A stretch of DNA of 64,000 bases from Chitinophagaceae bacterium. GTDB taxonomy: Bacteria > Bacteroidota > Bacteroidia > Chitinophagales > Chitinophagaceae. Both the position numbers and the translations under genes were made by a program. Below, in pieces: positions 31,933 to 41,927 of this stretch. The stretch is taken from assembly GCA_024508725.1 (NCBI GenBank), contig JANINS010000003.1:1054001-1118000 (forward strand), read 5' to 3'. The notes beneath the pieces were generated by a model. That model saw only the letters and a list, made by a program, of their open reading frames with translations, was not told the DNA's origin and did no database searches. How positions within the stretch are numbered: position 1 is the stretch's first letter; each line of letters begins with the position of its first letter.

Positions 31933-34900
31933 TTGGCTTTACCACACCTGATCAAGTACATCTATAACAACGGCACCGATGAAGTGATTCGCCGTGGAAA
32001 GAAAATTCATGCTATTGGCAATGTGGAGTTGGTAGAATACGACGACCTCACCGGTTCTGTCGTTTTCCGGGTGAAGGACGATAGCTATTCTACTTTTTAC
32101 AAGGTATACATCAGCAAGTTTAAGAACGATAAAGATGTTTCCATTCGTTGCGGTTGTCCGTACAACTTAGGTGAGATCTGCAGGCATGAAGCTGCTGCAT
32201 TGTTTCAACTGCAGGACCTGGTAGATCGTAACATGCTTGGTGAAAAAGAGATCCTGTACGATCAAAGACATACGGTGATCAAGATGAAACAGCTTGATCT
32301 TAAGATGATCAAACTGCTCACTTCTCCCGTTTCCTTGAAAGAAGCCGAAGATTACCTGAGAGGTAATAAAGCCAACATCATCTCTGCAAAAGATGAAAGA
32401 GTTGATGCAGAAATGGAAGTATATGCTGAGAAATACAAAGTGGTACTTCAGAAGAATGAAGAAAGGAATTTCGACACGAGTTGTAACTGCAATTCAGAAG
32501 TAAAGCATCCGTTGTGTTTACACAAAACCATCTTGTTATTACAGTTGTTGCATGCTTTCGGTCCGGGTTACTTCGATACGATCAGGAACCTGGATAAAGA
32601 GAAGAATAAACTGCTTGCGATATACGGGTATTCTTTAGACGATGATCTGAAAGGGAAATTTGAGTTTGCTTTAAAAGAAGGCAAACCATTTTTAAAAGTG
32701 TTAGATCCTTCTATCAAAAGAATTGTAACACAACCCACCTATACTGCTCCACGAAACAGGGATGATATCCAGGAAGTAAAACCTGTTGTAGTTGAAGAGA
32801 AGAAAGAAGAGCAAACGATAGGCAGCTCTGTGAAACTGGGTGTGGTGATCGTTAATAATGCACACCAATATCCCTATGTACAGTTAGATGCGGTGATGGG
32901 AGAAACGAATGATGACCAGACAGCATTCGCAGGTAAAGCAGAGAAAGTTGATCTGGGAAAATATGTGAACATTGATGCGTTGGATGAGGAAGATAAATCG
33001 GTGATCCAACAGCTTAGAAAATTATTGCCAGGTGAAGTGAGCCGGTATTTAAACCGTAATTCACCTTTCAGTGGTATCTGGGAAAACATCATTCAACAAC
33101 ATGATGATGAATTACCGGAAGAAACCCGCCACCTGATCGCTGAATATTTACATCCGAAGTACAAAAAAATATTTGCAGAGATATCAGCAAGCCTGTTTGT
33201 TTATTACCTGCCTAAAGGAAAAGCGTTTACTACCGCTAATCTTCAGCAGGCAATTACTTCACCAAAATTTATTGTACCGGAATTTACCGTAAGATTCGAA
33301 GGTGATCATTACGAGATCGATTGTTTTACAAGAACCGAGATCGGCAATCTTGGTGTGGCAGACAATGAACATGATTCAGCTTTGGTGTTTCAATCAGGTA
33401 ATCATTTTTTCTTGTGGGAAAGAGCGGAACACATAACGTTAATAGAAAAATTTCTTCCTTCGGGAAAGATGATCGTTAGTACAGATGACTGGAATAAACA
33501 ATTAGCAGAATTCGTTTTGCCGCTGGCAAAAGATTATGCGGTGCATTTCGAGAACCTTCGTAAAGAAGAGATCAGGGATATTAAACCTGAAGTAAAATTA
33601 TTGCTAAAAGAGAAAGGTGATTATCTCTTGTTTGAACCTGTGTTCAACTATCGTGGTTACGATGTAAGAAAAGGCGATAAAGAAAAAGTAATTATCCCGG
33701 TGACGGATAGGCTGCTCATCATCCAGCGAAACATGGAAGCCGAAGGTGAGTTTGTAAGGAAGATAGAGAACCTGCATTCCAACTTCATTCGCCCGGAACA
33801 AAACCATATTCTCGCTTTAAAAGGAGCAGATGTTTTAAAGAATAACTGGTTCTTCTTGTTTGTTGATGCAATGCGGGAACAGAATGTTCCGGTATATGGT
33901 TTTGAAGCACTGAAGAATTTTCGTTTTAATACAGAAAAGCCTCAGACGAAGATTTACATCAGCAGTCATACAGATTGGTTTGATGCTAAAGTGGAAATTC
34001 ATTTCGGTGAACAGAAAGTAACTGTTGCAGATGTAAAGAAAGCACTTGCTAACAAACAACAATTTGTTCCGTTGAATGATGGCACACTTGGGATATTACC
34101 GGAAGAGTGGATCAAAAAATATTCTTTGCTTTTCAGGGTTGGTGAAGGAAAAGCAGGCAATCTTAAGCTGAGCCAGTTCCATTATGGAGTTATAGAAGAG
34201 TTATACGATCAGCGAAATGAAGAAGAGCTCTTTTTTCAGCTTGAAGAAAAGTACGAGAACATCAAAGGGCATCATACTATCAACCTAATTGAACCGCCGG
34301 CTCATTTAAAACCAATATTGCGTCCTTACCAGGAAAGCGGTTTTCAATGGTTGAATTATTTAAGTGAAGTAAAATGGGGTGGCATTCTTGCAGATGATAT
34401 GGGTTTGGGTAAAACCATCCAGGCTTTATCGTTCATGCAGCATTTAAAAGATACACAAGAGTCGTTGAAGGCTTTGGTGGTTTGTCCAACAACGTTGATG
34501 TATAACTGGGAGAACGAGATTAAAAAGTTTGCTCCTTCTCTCACTTACTACATCCATCATGGTGGAACAAGATCTAAAGAAACATTGGCTGATCCTGCTG
34601 TTGAAGTGATCATCACTACTTACGGAACGTTGAGAAGTGATATCAAACAATTTGTTGAAACTGCTTTTGATTATGTAGTGCTGGATGAAAGCCAGGCAAT
34701 CAAAAATCCTTCGAGTAAGATCACGAAAGCTGTTGGATTACTGAGGGCAAGAAACCGTCTCTGTTTAAGTGGTACGCCTTTACAGAATAATACATTCGAT
34801 ATCTATGCCCAGATGAATTTTCTTAACCCGGGAATGTTGGGCAGCATAGAATTTTTCAAACAGGAGTTTGCAATTCCTATCGATAAGTTTGGTGAACAGG

Positions 34901-35706
34901 AGCAAAAAGATCATTTACGAAAACTGCTCTTCCCATTCATCTTACGCAGAACAAAAGAACAGGTGGCGAAAGATCTTCCTGAAAAGCAGGAGATGATCCT
35001 CTTCTGTGAAATGGCAGATGAGCAACGTAAGATATATGATGCTTATAGGAACGATTTCAGGGATAAGATACTTGGTGTAGTTGAGCAACAGGGTATTCAG
35101 AAATCGCAGCTCACCATTTTACAAGGTTTGATGAAGTTGCGGCAGATCTGTGATAGCCCGGCTATTCTGAAAGAAGATGAAAAATATCCGAACGTATCTG
35201 TAAAACTCGATGAGATCGGTAGAGAGATCACAGAAAATATTTCCAATCACAAAGCACTCATCTTCTCTCAATTCCTGGGCATGTTGTCGTTGATCAAGGA
35301 TAAGATGAAAGAGCTTGGAGTAGAATATGAATATTTTGATGGAAGCACTTCTGCACCGGATCGTGAAAAAGCCATCCAGCGTTTTCAGAATGATGAATCT
35401 TGCAGGGTATTTCTTATTTCATTGAAAGCCGGAGGAGTGGGCTTAAACCTTACTGCAGCAGATTATGTGTACATCGTTGATCCATGGTGGAACCCTGCTG
35501 TTGAACAACAGGCGATAGATAGAACACATCGTATTGGCCAGACGAAAAACATATTTGCTTACCGGATGATCTGTAAGGATACGGTTGAAGATAAAATACT
35601 GAAACTGCAGGAGAAGAAAAGAGCTTTGGCAAAAGACCTTATCTCGGATGAAGAAGGATTCGTGAAGAGTCTTACTAAAGCTGATGTTGAATATTTATTT
35701 AGTTGA
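31933..35706 (+). CDS. SNF2 family DEAD/DEAH-type helicase with SWIM zinc fingers
   Basis: 1257 aa. Two SWIM-type metal sites near the N-terminus: CGCPYNLGEICRH (about residue 73) and CNCNSEVKHPLCLH (about 183). After a long middle region comes a complete Snf2 ATPase (about 790-1257): motif I DDMGLGKT, motif II DESQ instead of DEAH, motif III LSGTPLQNN, motifs V-VI SLKAGGVGLNLTAADYVY and DRTHRIGQ. Probably a DNA translocase in transcription recycling or repair (RapA/HepA-like group). No ATG is available upstream of residue 98 in this frame, so TTG at 31933 is taken as the start. Confidence 0.93.
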   Translation: MALPHLIKYIYNNGTDEVIRRGKKIHAIGNVELVEYDDLTGSVVFRVKDDSYSTFYKVYISKFKNDKDVSIRCGCPYNLGEICRHEAAALFQLQDLVDRNMLGEKEILYDQRHTVIKMKQLDLKMIKLLTSPVSLKEAEDYLRGNKANIISAKDERVDAEMEVYAEKYKVVLQKNEERNFDTSCNCNSEVKHPLCLHKTILLLQLLHAFGPGYFDTIRNLDKEKNKLLAIYGYSLDDDLKGKFEFALKEGKPFLKVLDPSIKRIVTQPTYTAPRNRDDIQEVKPVVVEEKKEEQTIGSSVKLGVVIVNNAHQYPYVQLDAVMGETNDDQTAFAGKAEKVDLGKYVNIDALDEEDKSVIQQLRKLLPGEVSRYLNRNSPFSGIWENIIQQHDDELPEETRHLIAEYLHPKYKKIFAEISASLFVYYLPKGKAFTTANLQQAITSPKFIVPEFTVRFEGDHYEIDCFTRTEIGNLGVADNEHDSALVFQSGNHFFLWERAEHITLIEKFLPSGKMIVSTDDWNKQLAEFVLPLAKDYAVHFENLRKEEIRDIKPEVKLLLKEKGDYLLFEPVFNYRGYDVRKGDKEKVIIPVTDRLLIIQRNMEAEGEFVRKIENLHSNFIRPEQNHILALKGADVLKNNWFFLFVDAMREQNVPVYGFEALKNFRFNTEKPQTKIYISSHTDWFDAKVEIHFGEQKVTVADVKKALANKQQFVPLNDGTLGILPEEWIKKYSLLFRVGEGKAGNLKLSQFHYGVIEELYDQRNEEELFFQLEEKYENIKGHHTINLIEPPAHLKPILRPYQESGFQWLNYLSEVKWGGILADDMGLGKTIQALSFMQHLKDTQESLKALVVCPTTLMYNWENEIKKFAPSLTYYIHHGGTRSKETLADPAVEVIITTYGTLRSDIKQFVETAFDYVVLDESQAIKNPSSKITKAVGLLRARNRLCLSGTPLQNNTFDIYAQMNFLNPGMLGSIEFFKQEFAIPIDKFGEQEQKDHLRKLLFPFILRRTKEQVAKDLPEKQEMILFCEMADEQRKIYDAYRNDFRDKILGVVEQQGIQKSQLTILQGLMKLRQICDSPAILKEDEKYPNVSVKLDEIGREITENISNHKALIFSQFLGMLSLIKDKMKELGVEYEYFDGSTSAPDREKAIQRFQNDESCRVFLISLKAGGVGLNLTAADYVYIVDPWWNPAVEQQAIDRTHRIGQTKNIFAYRMICKDTVEDKILKLQEKKRALAKDLISDEEGFVKSLTKADVEYLFS

Positions 35707-35725
35707 TGACCTGTCGAGAAATGCC

Positions 35726-35752
35726 CTGAACGTACAAGTGAGTGACACAACA
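35726..35752 (-). repeat. dispersed TTGYGWCRC repeat, copy 9
   Basis: Minus strand GCCTG then TTGTGTCACTCACTTGTAC and GTTCAGGGC: a full consensus copy (core 35732-35750) in the spacer after the SNF2 gene. Confidence 0.75.
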
Positions 35753-35908
35753 GGCGCTAAATAGAATTCATAAGCTGGCTAAACAATCTTCATTCACCGA
35801 CACAAAGACCAGGTTGGTCCCTATAAAACCCGTTTACGTCCACCTTAACGTTCTTTAACGTGCAAATTCAGGTTTTGCGAATAGCTTCGTAAACACAACT
35901 CGAACTGC

Positions 35909-38818
35909 ATGAAGAAGATATTCACCCTCGCAGCAATATTTATCTGCTTTGCGGCTGTTGCTCAAAACAGCGGAACGTTGAAAGGTCAGCTTAAAGACAC
36001 AACGTTCAAAGCAAGTTTACAAGGTGCTACCATTTCAGTACTGGACAAAGACAGCACATTGCTGAGCTATGGTTTATCAAAAGCTGATGGAAGTTTCCAG
36101 GTAAATAATATCCCGTTTGGTGATGTGCTGGTGCTGATCACTGTTCAGAAATTCGATGCGATATACAGGAGTCTGACTTTTACGAAAGAGCATTCAACTG
36201 TAGATCTTGGATCAGTGCTGTTATCAGTAGCTGCAAAAGACCTGGGTAACGTTACAGTAACCTCTGCACCGGTAGCGATCAAAGGAGACACTACCGAGTT
36301 CAATGCAGGATCTTTTAAAACAAAACCCAATGCAACAACAGAAGACCTGCTGAAGAAATTACCTGGCGTTCAGGTAGAGAAAGACGGAACGGTGAAAGCC
36401 CAGGGAGAAAACGTTACCAAGGTGCTGGTTGATGGAAAGAAATTTTTTGGTAACGATCCTAAAGCAGCAACGAAAAATTTACCTGCAGATGTGATCGATA
36501 AAGTGCAGGTGTACGATGGACAATCTGAACAAAGTGCTTTCAGTGGGTTTGATGATGGAACAAGAGAGAAGACGATCAACATCATCACAAAAAAAGATCG
36601 ACGCAAAGGATATTTTGGCAAAGCAAGTGTTGGTGCCGGTGATAATGAAAGATATGCAGCCAATGTTTCGATGAACAGGTTCAATGGCAATCAACAGATC
36701 TCTTTAATTGGCCAGGCGAATAACACCAATCAACAGAATTTTTCTATCCAGGACATATTAGGTGTAATGGGTGGTGGCGGTGGAATGTTTGGAGGAGGAG
36801 GAGGAATGATGAACATCTCTATGGCTGCAGGAGGTAGAGGTGGCGGAATGAGCAATGTTGGAAATTTTCTCAGCGGGAATCAATCAGGTATCGCAAGAAC
36901 CATTGCAGGTGGATTGAATTACAACGATGCATGGAGCAAGAACACAGCAGTAAGTGCAAGTTATTTTTATAACAACATGAATGTGCTGAACGGAAATGAT
37001 AAGTTGCGGGAAACATTTTCGCTTAACGATTCATCTCTGTTCACCAAAAGCAATAGCTGGTCGAGAAACAAGAATCAAAACCACCGGTTCAATTTCGAGA
37101 TCGATCAGAAAATTGATTCTTTCAACTCGATTTTGATCAGACCTTCTATCAGCTTTCAGCAAAGTGATAACTACAATGAAAGTTCTTCTTTCACCACACG
37201 AGGTAAAACGAGAAATGTAAATGATCTTGTTTCGAACGGTATCTCAAACAATAGCGGATACAATTTCAACAACAGCATTCTCTTCCGTCATAAGTTTCGC
37301 AAGAGAGGCAGAACAATGTCGCTCAACCTTACACAAGCCATCAATGAAAGCGAAACAGACAGAAGAAACATTAACTACCGTACCAGCTACTATGGTTCTA
37401 TTGCAGTAAAAGACACAACAGATCTTCTTTCGGATATTGATCGTATAGATAAAACTTTCGGCGGTAATTTATCTTACACAGAACCGATCGATAAGAAAAG
37501 CCAGATGGAGCTGAGTTATAACTACAGCCACAACACCAATAATTCGGACCAGGATACAAGAAGATACAGCGGAACATACGGTAAATACATACAGGATAGT
37601 ATTCAAACCAACAACTTCAGAAATATCAATGAATCGCATAGAGTGAATCTCAACTATCGCAGGCAGATCTCTAAAGAATGGAGTTACCTCGTTGGTGTTG
37701 GTGTGCAGCATGCAGAACTCATCAGCGATAATGAAACGAAGAAGACAAATCTAAGCCAGTCGTTCAATAACTACTTCCCTACATTGCAGGTGCAGTACAG
37801 TAAGAACAGGGCAAGAAACCTGCGATTCAACTATCGAGGTTCTACCCGTCAGCCAAATGTTACACAATTACAGGATGTACTTGATATCAGCAATCCACTC
37901 AACATCAGGAACGGTAATCCTGCATTGAACCAGGAGTTCAATAATAACTTCAGTCTTAATTATACCAGTTTCGACATCCTCACTTTCAAAAATTTTTTCA
38001 TTGGTGTTAACGGAGGATTTACATCTAATAAGATCGCCAATTATATAGTAACGAATTTTAGTAAAACACCTTTTGGGTATACCGAAGATTCCGTGATGCT
38101 TACACCCGGAGCTCAGTACACTAAACCGGTGAACGTAAATGGTGCATATAATTTCAGTTCCTTCGTCAATTATGGATTCCCGATCAGGAAGATCAAAGCC
38201 AACATCAATCTCACCACCACAGCAATGTTTAACAGGGATGTTTCGCTTGTGAGAGATCTTAGCGAAACGGCAGCAACAAAAGCATACACTAAAAATTATG
38301 TACTGGGAGAAAGAGTTTCGTTTACAATGAATTTAAAAGAGAAGCTTGATCTTAACTTCTCCAGTTCATCAACATATACGATAGCAAAGTACAGTCGTCA
38401 GCCACAACTCGATGCAAACTACTTCACACAAATGTTTTCACTCGAACCCACTTATTCAACAAAAAGCGGCTGGATATTCGGTGTTGATTTCGATTATAAT
38501 ATTTACACAGGGCAGGGAGAAGGATACAACCAATCTGTTCCTTTGTTAAATGCAAGCATCAGTAAACAGGTATTTAAAAACAAGGCCGGAGAGATTCGCT
38601 TATCTGCATTCGACCTGTTGAAACAAAATCAAAGTATCACCAGGACGGTGCAGGAAAACTATGTTGAAGATGTAAACACACAGGTGCTGCAGCGTTACTT
38701 CATGTTAAGCTTTACATACAACCTTCGCAAGTTTGGTAAGAATGCAATGCCGGGCATCTTCAATATATTCAGAGGAACGCCAATGCCTGGTGGAGGAAAT
38801 ATCAGGGTCGTGAATTAA
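35909..38818 (+). CDS. outer membrane beta-barrel protein with carboxypeptidase-regulatory-like domain
   Basis: 969 aa. Signal peptide (MKKIFTLAAIFICFAAVAQ), then a CarboxypepD_reg-like beta-sandwich (about 25-110), a plug-like segment (LLKKLPGVQVEKDGTVKAQG, KVLVDGKKFFGND) and a barrel of the OMP_b-brl_3 type to the C-terminus. A glycine/methionine-rich loop (about residues 288-320) is unusual. This group resembles TonB-dependent receptors but no TonB box is evident and no SusD partner lies nearby. Substrate unknown. Confidence 0.9.
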   Translation: MKKIFTLAAIFICFAAVAQNSGTLKGQLKDTTFKASLQGATISVLDKDSTLLSYGLSKADGSFQVNNIPFGDVLVLITVQKFDAIYRSLTFTKEHSTVDLGSVLLSVAAKDLGNVTVTSAPVAIKGDTTEFNAGSFKTKPNATTEDLLKKLPGVQVEKDGTVKAQGENVTKVLVDGKKFFGNDPKAATKNLPADVIDKVQVYDGQSEQSAFSGFDDGTREKTINIITKKDRRKGYFGKASVGAGDNERYAANVSMNRFNGNQQISLIGQANNTNQQNFSIQDILGVMGGGGGMFGGGGGMMNISMAAGGRGGGMSNVGNFLSGNQSGIARTIAGGLNYNDAWSKNTAVSASYFYNNMNVLNGNDKLRETFSLNDSSLFTKSNSWSRNKNQNHRFNFEIDQKIDSFNSILIRPSISFQQSDNYNESSSFTTRGKTRNVNDLVSNGISNNSGYNFNNSILFRHKFRKRGRTMSLNLTQAINESETDRRNINYRTSYYGSIAVKDTTDLLSDIDRIDKTFGGNLSYTEPIDKKSQMELSYNYSHNTNNSDQDTRRYSGTYGKYIQDSIQTNNFRNINESHRVNLNYRRQISKEWSYLVGVGVQHAELISDNETKKTNLSQSFNNYFPTLQVQYSKNRARNLRFNYRGSTRQPNVTQLQDVLDISNPLNIRNGNPALNQEFNNNFSLNYTSFDILTFKNFFIGVNGGFTSNKIANYIVTNFSKTPFGYTEDSVMLTPGAQYTKPVNVNGAYNFSSFVNYGFPIRKIKANINLTTTAMFNRDVSLVRDLSETAATKAYTKNYVLGERVSFTMNLKEKLDLNFSSSSTYTIAKYSRQPQLDANYFTQMFSLEPTYSTKSGWIFGVDFDYNIYTGQGEGYNQSVPLLNASISKQVFKNKAGEIRLSAFDLLKQNQSITRTVQENYVEDVNTQVLQRYFMLSFTYNLRKFGKNAMPGIFNIFRGTPMPGGGNIRVVN

Positions 38819-38835
38819 TATATCTCCTATAAAAC

Positions 38836-38868
38836 AAAAATCCCATCTACACCAGATGGGATTTTTTT
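38836..38868. terminator. strong intrinsic terminator
   Basis: AAAAATCCCATCT, loop, AGATGGGATTTTTTT: near-perfect stem with A and T tracts, usable from both strands; it ends the beta-barrel gene. Confidence 0.9.
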
Positions 38869-38892
38869 ATGGAACAAACTTCCGGTTATAAT

Positions 38893-38922
38893 GGCATCGC
38901 CTGTTGTGTCACACACTTCAGG
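38893..38922 (+). repeat. dispersed TTGYGWCRC repeat, copy 10
   Basis: GGCATCGCCTG followed by TTGTGTCACACACTTCA and GGGTTC; one core base differs (ACACAC for ACTCAC). Confidence 0.65.
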
Positions 38923-38935
38923 GTTCAGAATATAA

Positions 38936-39298
38936 TCATCTTTCATCATCATCTTTTGGAACGCCGATCAGCTTTTCGATCAATGATCCAACAAAAGACA
39001 CGATGAAACTAAATACCAGTGCAGTGAACCAACTATTTACTTTGAAGCCATCAAACCAATCATCTACCAATAGTACAATTACAACATTGATCACTAACAG
39101 GAATAAACCCAATGTAAATACAGTGATCGGTATGGTTAATATTACGAGTAAAGGCTTTATGAAAGTGTTCAATAAACCAAGAGCAACTGCTACAAATAAA
39201 GCAGTGATGGTACTATCAACAGAAACGCCTTTCAAAATCCAGGCGGCAAAAAGAACAGCTAAAGCCGTAGCGATCGTTCTGGCAAAGAATCTTCCCAT
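38936..39298 (-). CDS. phage holin family 4 (PF04020) membrane protein
   Basis: 120 aa with four hydrophobic helices and an acidic C-terminus (GVPKDDDER). Segments FVAVALGLLNTFIKPLLVILTIP shown in part as GLLNTFIKPLL, and VINVVIVLLVDDWFDGF, are characteristic. Despite the family name, members are ordinary chromosomal membrane proteins in many bacteria and no other phage gene is nearby. 8 bp after the M16 pair, in the same orientation. Confidence 0.88.
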   Translation of the reverse strand: MGRFFARTIATALAVLFAAWILKGVSVDSTITALFVAVALGLLNTFIKPLLVILTIPITVFTLGLFLLVINVVIVLLVDDWFDGFKVNSWFTALVFSFIVSFVGSLIEKLIGVPKDDDER

Positions 39299-39306
39299 AA
39301 AATCAG

Positions 39307-40587
39307 TTATATCACCAACAACTCATAAAACTCCTCAGGGTTCAGGTATTTCTTAGCTACTTCCTGTAACTCTTCAGCACTAACTGTTTTTATAACGTTG
39401 ATGCTGTTGTAAAAGTAATCTTCGGTCAGGTTGTTCAAAATGTAATTCTTCCACCTGGCAATGATCTGGAACGGTCCATCCAAATCACCCAATATTGTTC
39501 CGATCATAAAATTGCGAACAAGATCAAGTTCTTCCTGGTCAACAATCTCATTTCGCAAACCCTCCATCTCTTTATACACTTCTTCTATAGTAGCCCTGCA
39601 AACATCTCTTCCTGCTTCGGTGCTGATCATCCATGAACTGCTTTGCACATGATTTTGCAGGTAACTGTGAATGCCATAAGTATAACCTTTGTCTTCACGA
39701 ATGTTGCTCATCAATCTTGATCCAAAAAATCCACCGAAGATGTTATTCAACACACTCACTTTCGGAAAATCAGGATGGCGCCTGTTAGGAAATGGTCGTG
39801 CAATTCTTATTGCTCCTTGTACACCATTGGGATCATTAAGTATCTCGTATTTTTTTTCTTTCGCAGGAGTTGCCGGTATGTTCACTGCATCAACTGTAGC
39901 CGGCTTGAATGATAGTTTTCCAAACACATTATTCAGTTGCTGCTTAATATCTTCAGGTAATTTTCCTGCAACAAATAAGATACACTTGCCCTGCGTATAA
40001 TATTGTTGATAGAACTTCAGAATGTCTTCACGCTGCAACTTATCGTAGTCTTCTGTAGAAGTATATCGTCCATAAGGATGATCAAATCCAAACAGGTATT
40101 CGTCTATCAAACGATTCGCAACAAAATCACATTTCTTCAGGTTTACCTGTAAACGTTGTTTTTGATTTTGTTTGTATATCGCTAACTCTTCTTCCGGAAA
40201 TATGCTTTCTGTAAACATCTCGGCAACCACCGGAAGTAATGCTGATAAATGTTTGGTAAGGCAATGCAAACTAACCGTTGCCGTTTCATTGTAACAATGC
40301 CTGTTAAGGTAAGCACCATAAAATTCAAAATGCTCGCTGATCGCAAAAGCTGTTTTGTGCTTTGTTCCATTCTTTAAAAGAAAGTTCGTGGTGGCAGCAA
40401 GAATGTTTTGTTCTTCGTAAGAGTTTCCTGCGAAGAATACCCACTCTGCTAACATCACTTCTTCTTCACCTGCATTAACAGCGTAAACATCTACGCCATT
40501 ATCCAAAGTAAACTTCTCACACGGAGGCAAGTTCAGTACAAACTCAACGGGATCGTATATATGTGGCGCCTGCTTTCTGTTCAACAT
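39307..40587 (-). CDS. M16 peptidase-like protein, non-catalytic subunit
   Basis: 426 aa. Two M16 (pitrilysin/processing peptidase) domains, but the zinc motif HxxEH is missing: the corresponding region reads LLKNGTKHKTAFAISEHFEF. The C-terminal half keeps the RFYQQ-like and GGFFGSRLMSNIREDKGYTYG substrate-binding block (shown in part as GSRLMSNIREDKGY). Probably pairs with the active subunit encoded immediately upstream, as in mitochondrial processing peptidase. The start at ATG 40587 lies 1 bp past the upstream stop. Confidence 0.9.
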   Translation of the reverse strand: MLNRKQAPHIYDPVEFVLNLPPCEKFTLDNGVDVYAVNAGEEEVMLAEWVFFAGNSYEEQNILAATTNFLLKNGTKHKTAFAISEHFEFYGAYLNRHCYNETATVSLHCLTKHLSALLPVVAEMFTESIFPEEELAIYKQNQKQRLQVNLKKCDFVANRLIDEYLFGFDHPYGRYTSTEDYDKLQREDILKFYQQYYTQGKCILFVAGKLPEDIKQQLNNVFGKLSFKPATVDAVNIPATPAKEKKYEILNDPNGVQGAIRIARPFPNRRHPDFPKVSVLNNIFGGFFGSRLMSNIREDKGYTYGIHSYLQNHVQSSSWMISTEAGRDVCRATIEEVYKEMEGLRNEIVDQEELDLVRNFMIGTILGDLDGPFQIIARWKNYILNNLTEDYFYNSINVIKTVSAEELQEVAKKYLNPEEFYELLVI

Positions 40588-40588
40588 T

Positions 40589-41827
40589 TTAGTTCTTGCT
40601 ATAGTAGTGCAGCGTATTGCTGTTGTTAGGATCAAAAATTTGTTTACTGTACTCCAGAATCTCTTCAGAAGTGATCTCCTGGTATTTTAAAAGCTCTTTA
40701 TTCATGAGATCAGCATCTCCCAACAGCTCATAAAAAGCAAGACTGTTAGCCCTGTTCATTACACTCATATCTTCAAAGGCAATTACACTTTCTGTCTTGT
40801 TCTTTACTTTTTGTAGTTCGATATCGCTGATCAATTCTGATTGAATTTTACTTACGATCTCGTTCACCGCATCTTCAGCATCCTGCATCTTCACACCTTT
40901 TACCAGTTTACCTTCAATGGTGAATAAGCCTTTGTCAACAGTGCCAAAATGATAGCATTCAATATTTGAAAAAAGCTGCTTTTCTTTTACCAGCACCTGG
41001 TACAATCTCGATGATGTTCCGCCACCCAGAACTTCAGAGATCAGGTCGGCCACATAATATCCTTTTTCCAATCTTGAATCTATATGCCAAGTCTTATATA
41101 ATGCATCCAAAGGAACATCGGCTGTAACCTCAAGTAATCTTGCTGCGGTTTGTTTCGGCTCTGATGGAATATTCCTGTTGTATTTCTCTCCGCTCTCAAT
41201 ACTACCAAACCATTTCTCGGCTAAGGTTTTTACCTCTTCTGTTTTTACATTACCTGCAACAACAAGGATCGCATTGATGGGTCGATAATGTTTAAAAAAG
41301 AAATGTTTTACATCTTCGATCTTCGCATCTTCTACATGCTTTAGTTCTTTACCGATCGTCATCCAGCGATACGGATGTTGCTGGTAAGCCAGGGCTCTCA
41401 TTTTATGCCACGCATCGCCGTAAGGTTTGTTGATGTAATGCTCTTTAAATTCTTCGCAAACTACTTTGCGCTGCACTTCAAGACTTTTCTCACTAAAAGC
41501 AAGGCTCAGCATCCGGTCACTTTCCAGCCAGAAAGCTGTTTCAAGATTTTGAGCAGGAAGCTGGCAATAATAATTTGTAAGATCGTTCGTGGTGTAAGCA
41601 TTATTCTCACCACCGGCTCTTTGCAATGGCTCGTCATAATCCGGTATATTGATGCTACCCCCAAACATCAGGTGCTCGAAAAGATGAGCAAAACCTGTTT
41701 TGTTTGGGTCTTCATCTTTAGCACCCACATCATACATAATGTTCACAACGGCCATCGGGGTTGAGTGATCTTCATGCACCAGCACCCGTAAACCATTATC
41801 CAACACAAACCTGTTGTAATGAATCAT
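40589..41827 (-). CDS. M16 family zinc metallopeptidase, catalytic subunit
   Basis: 412 aa. Active inverted zinc motif HLFEH (about residues 47-51) in GFAHLFEHLMFGGS, with downstream glutamate ligand in the helix around ETAFWLESDRM. The second domain holds VLGGGTSSRLYQVLVKEKQL. No signal peptide, so cytoplasmic or exported by other means. Coupled to the non-catalytic partner gene (1-bp gap) and the holin-like gene. Confidence 0.92.
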   Translation of the reverse strand: MIHYNRFVLDNGLRVLVHEDHSTPMAVVNIMYDVGAKDEDPNKTGFAHLFEHLMFGGSINIPDYDEPLQRAGGENNAYTTNDLTNYYCQLPAQNLETAFWLESDRMLSLAFSEKSLEVQRKVVCEEFKEHYINKPYGDAWHKMRALAYQQHPYRWMTIGKELKHVEDAKIEDVKHFFFKHYRPINAILVVAGNVKTEEVKTLAEKWFGSIESGEKYNRNIPSEPKQTAARLLEVTADVPLDALYKTWHIDSRLEKGYYVADLISEVLGGGTSSRLYQVLVKEKQLFSNIECYHFGTVDKGLFTIEGKLVKGVKMQDAEDAVNEIVSKIQSELISDIELQKVKNKTESVIAFEDMSVMNRANSLAFYELLGDADLMNKELLKYQEITSEEILEYSKQIFDPNNSNTLHYYSKN

Positions 41828-41896
41828 AAACCCATCCCTTGATTTTAAAAGGATAGCAAAGATAGCCTCAGCACAATAGAATCAGCGTTTAACCAC

Positions 41897-41921
41897 AAAA
41901 AAGCCCTGACTGGCAGGGCTT
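41897..41921 (-). terminator. intrinsic terminator of the endonuclease gene
   Basis: AAGCCCTG, loop, CAGGGCTT followed on the minus strand by a T6 run, just past the stop at 41928. Confidence 0.85.
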
Positions 41922-41927
41922 CAATTT

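Noticed and set aside
35909-38818. SusC-type polysaccharide utilisation locus
   Set aside because: No SusD, glycosidase or ECF sigma/anti-sigma pair is adjacent, and the protein fits the OMP_b-brl_3 group better.
38936-39298. Prophage signal from the holin-like gene
   Set aside because: Family PF04020 is common in chromosomes without phage; there is no lysin, integrase or structural gene nearby.
38904-39356. 150-codon plus-strand frame
   Set aside because: Antisense to the holin-like gene and begins in a dispersed repeat.
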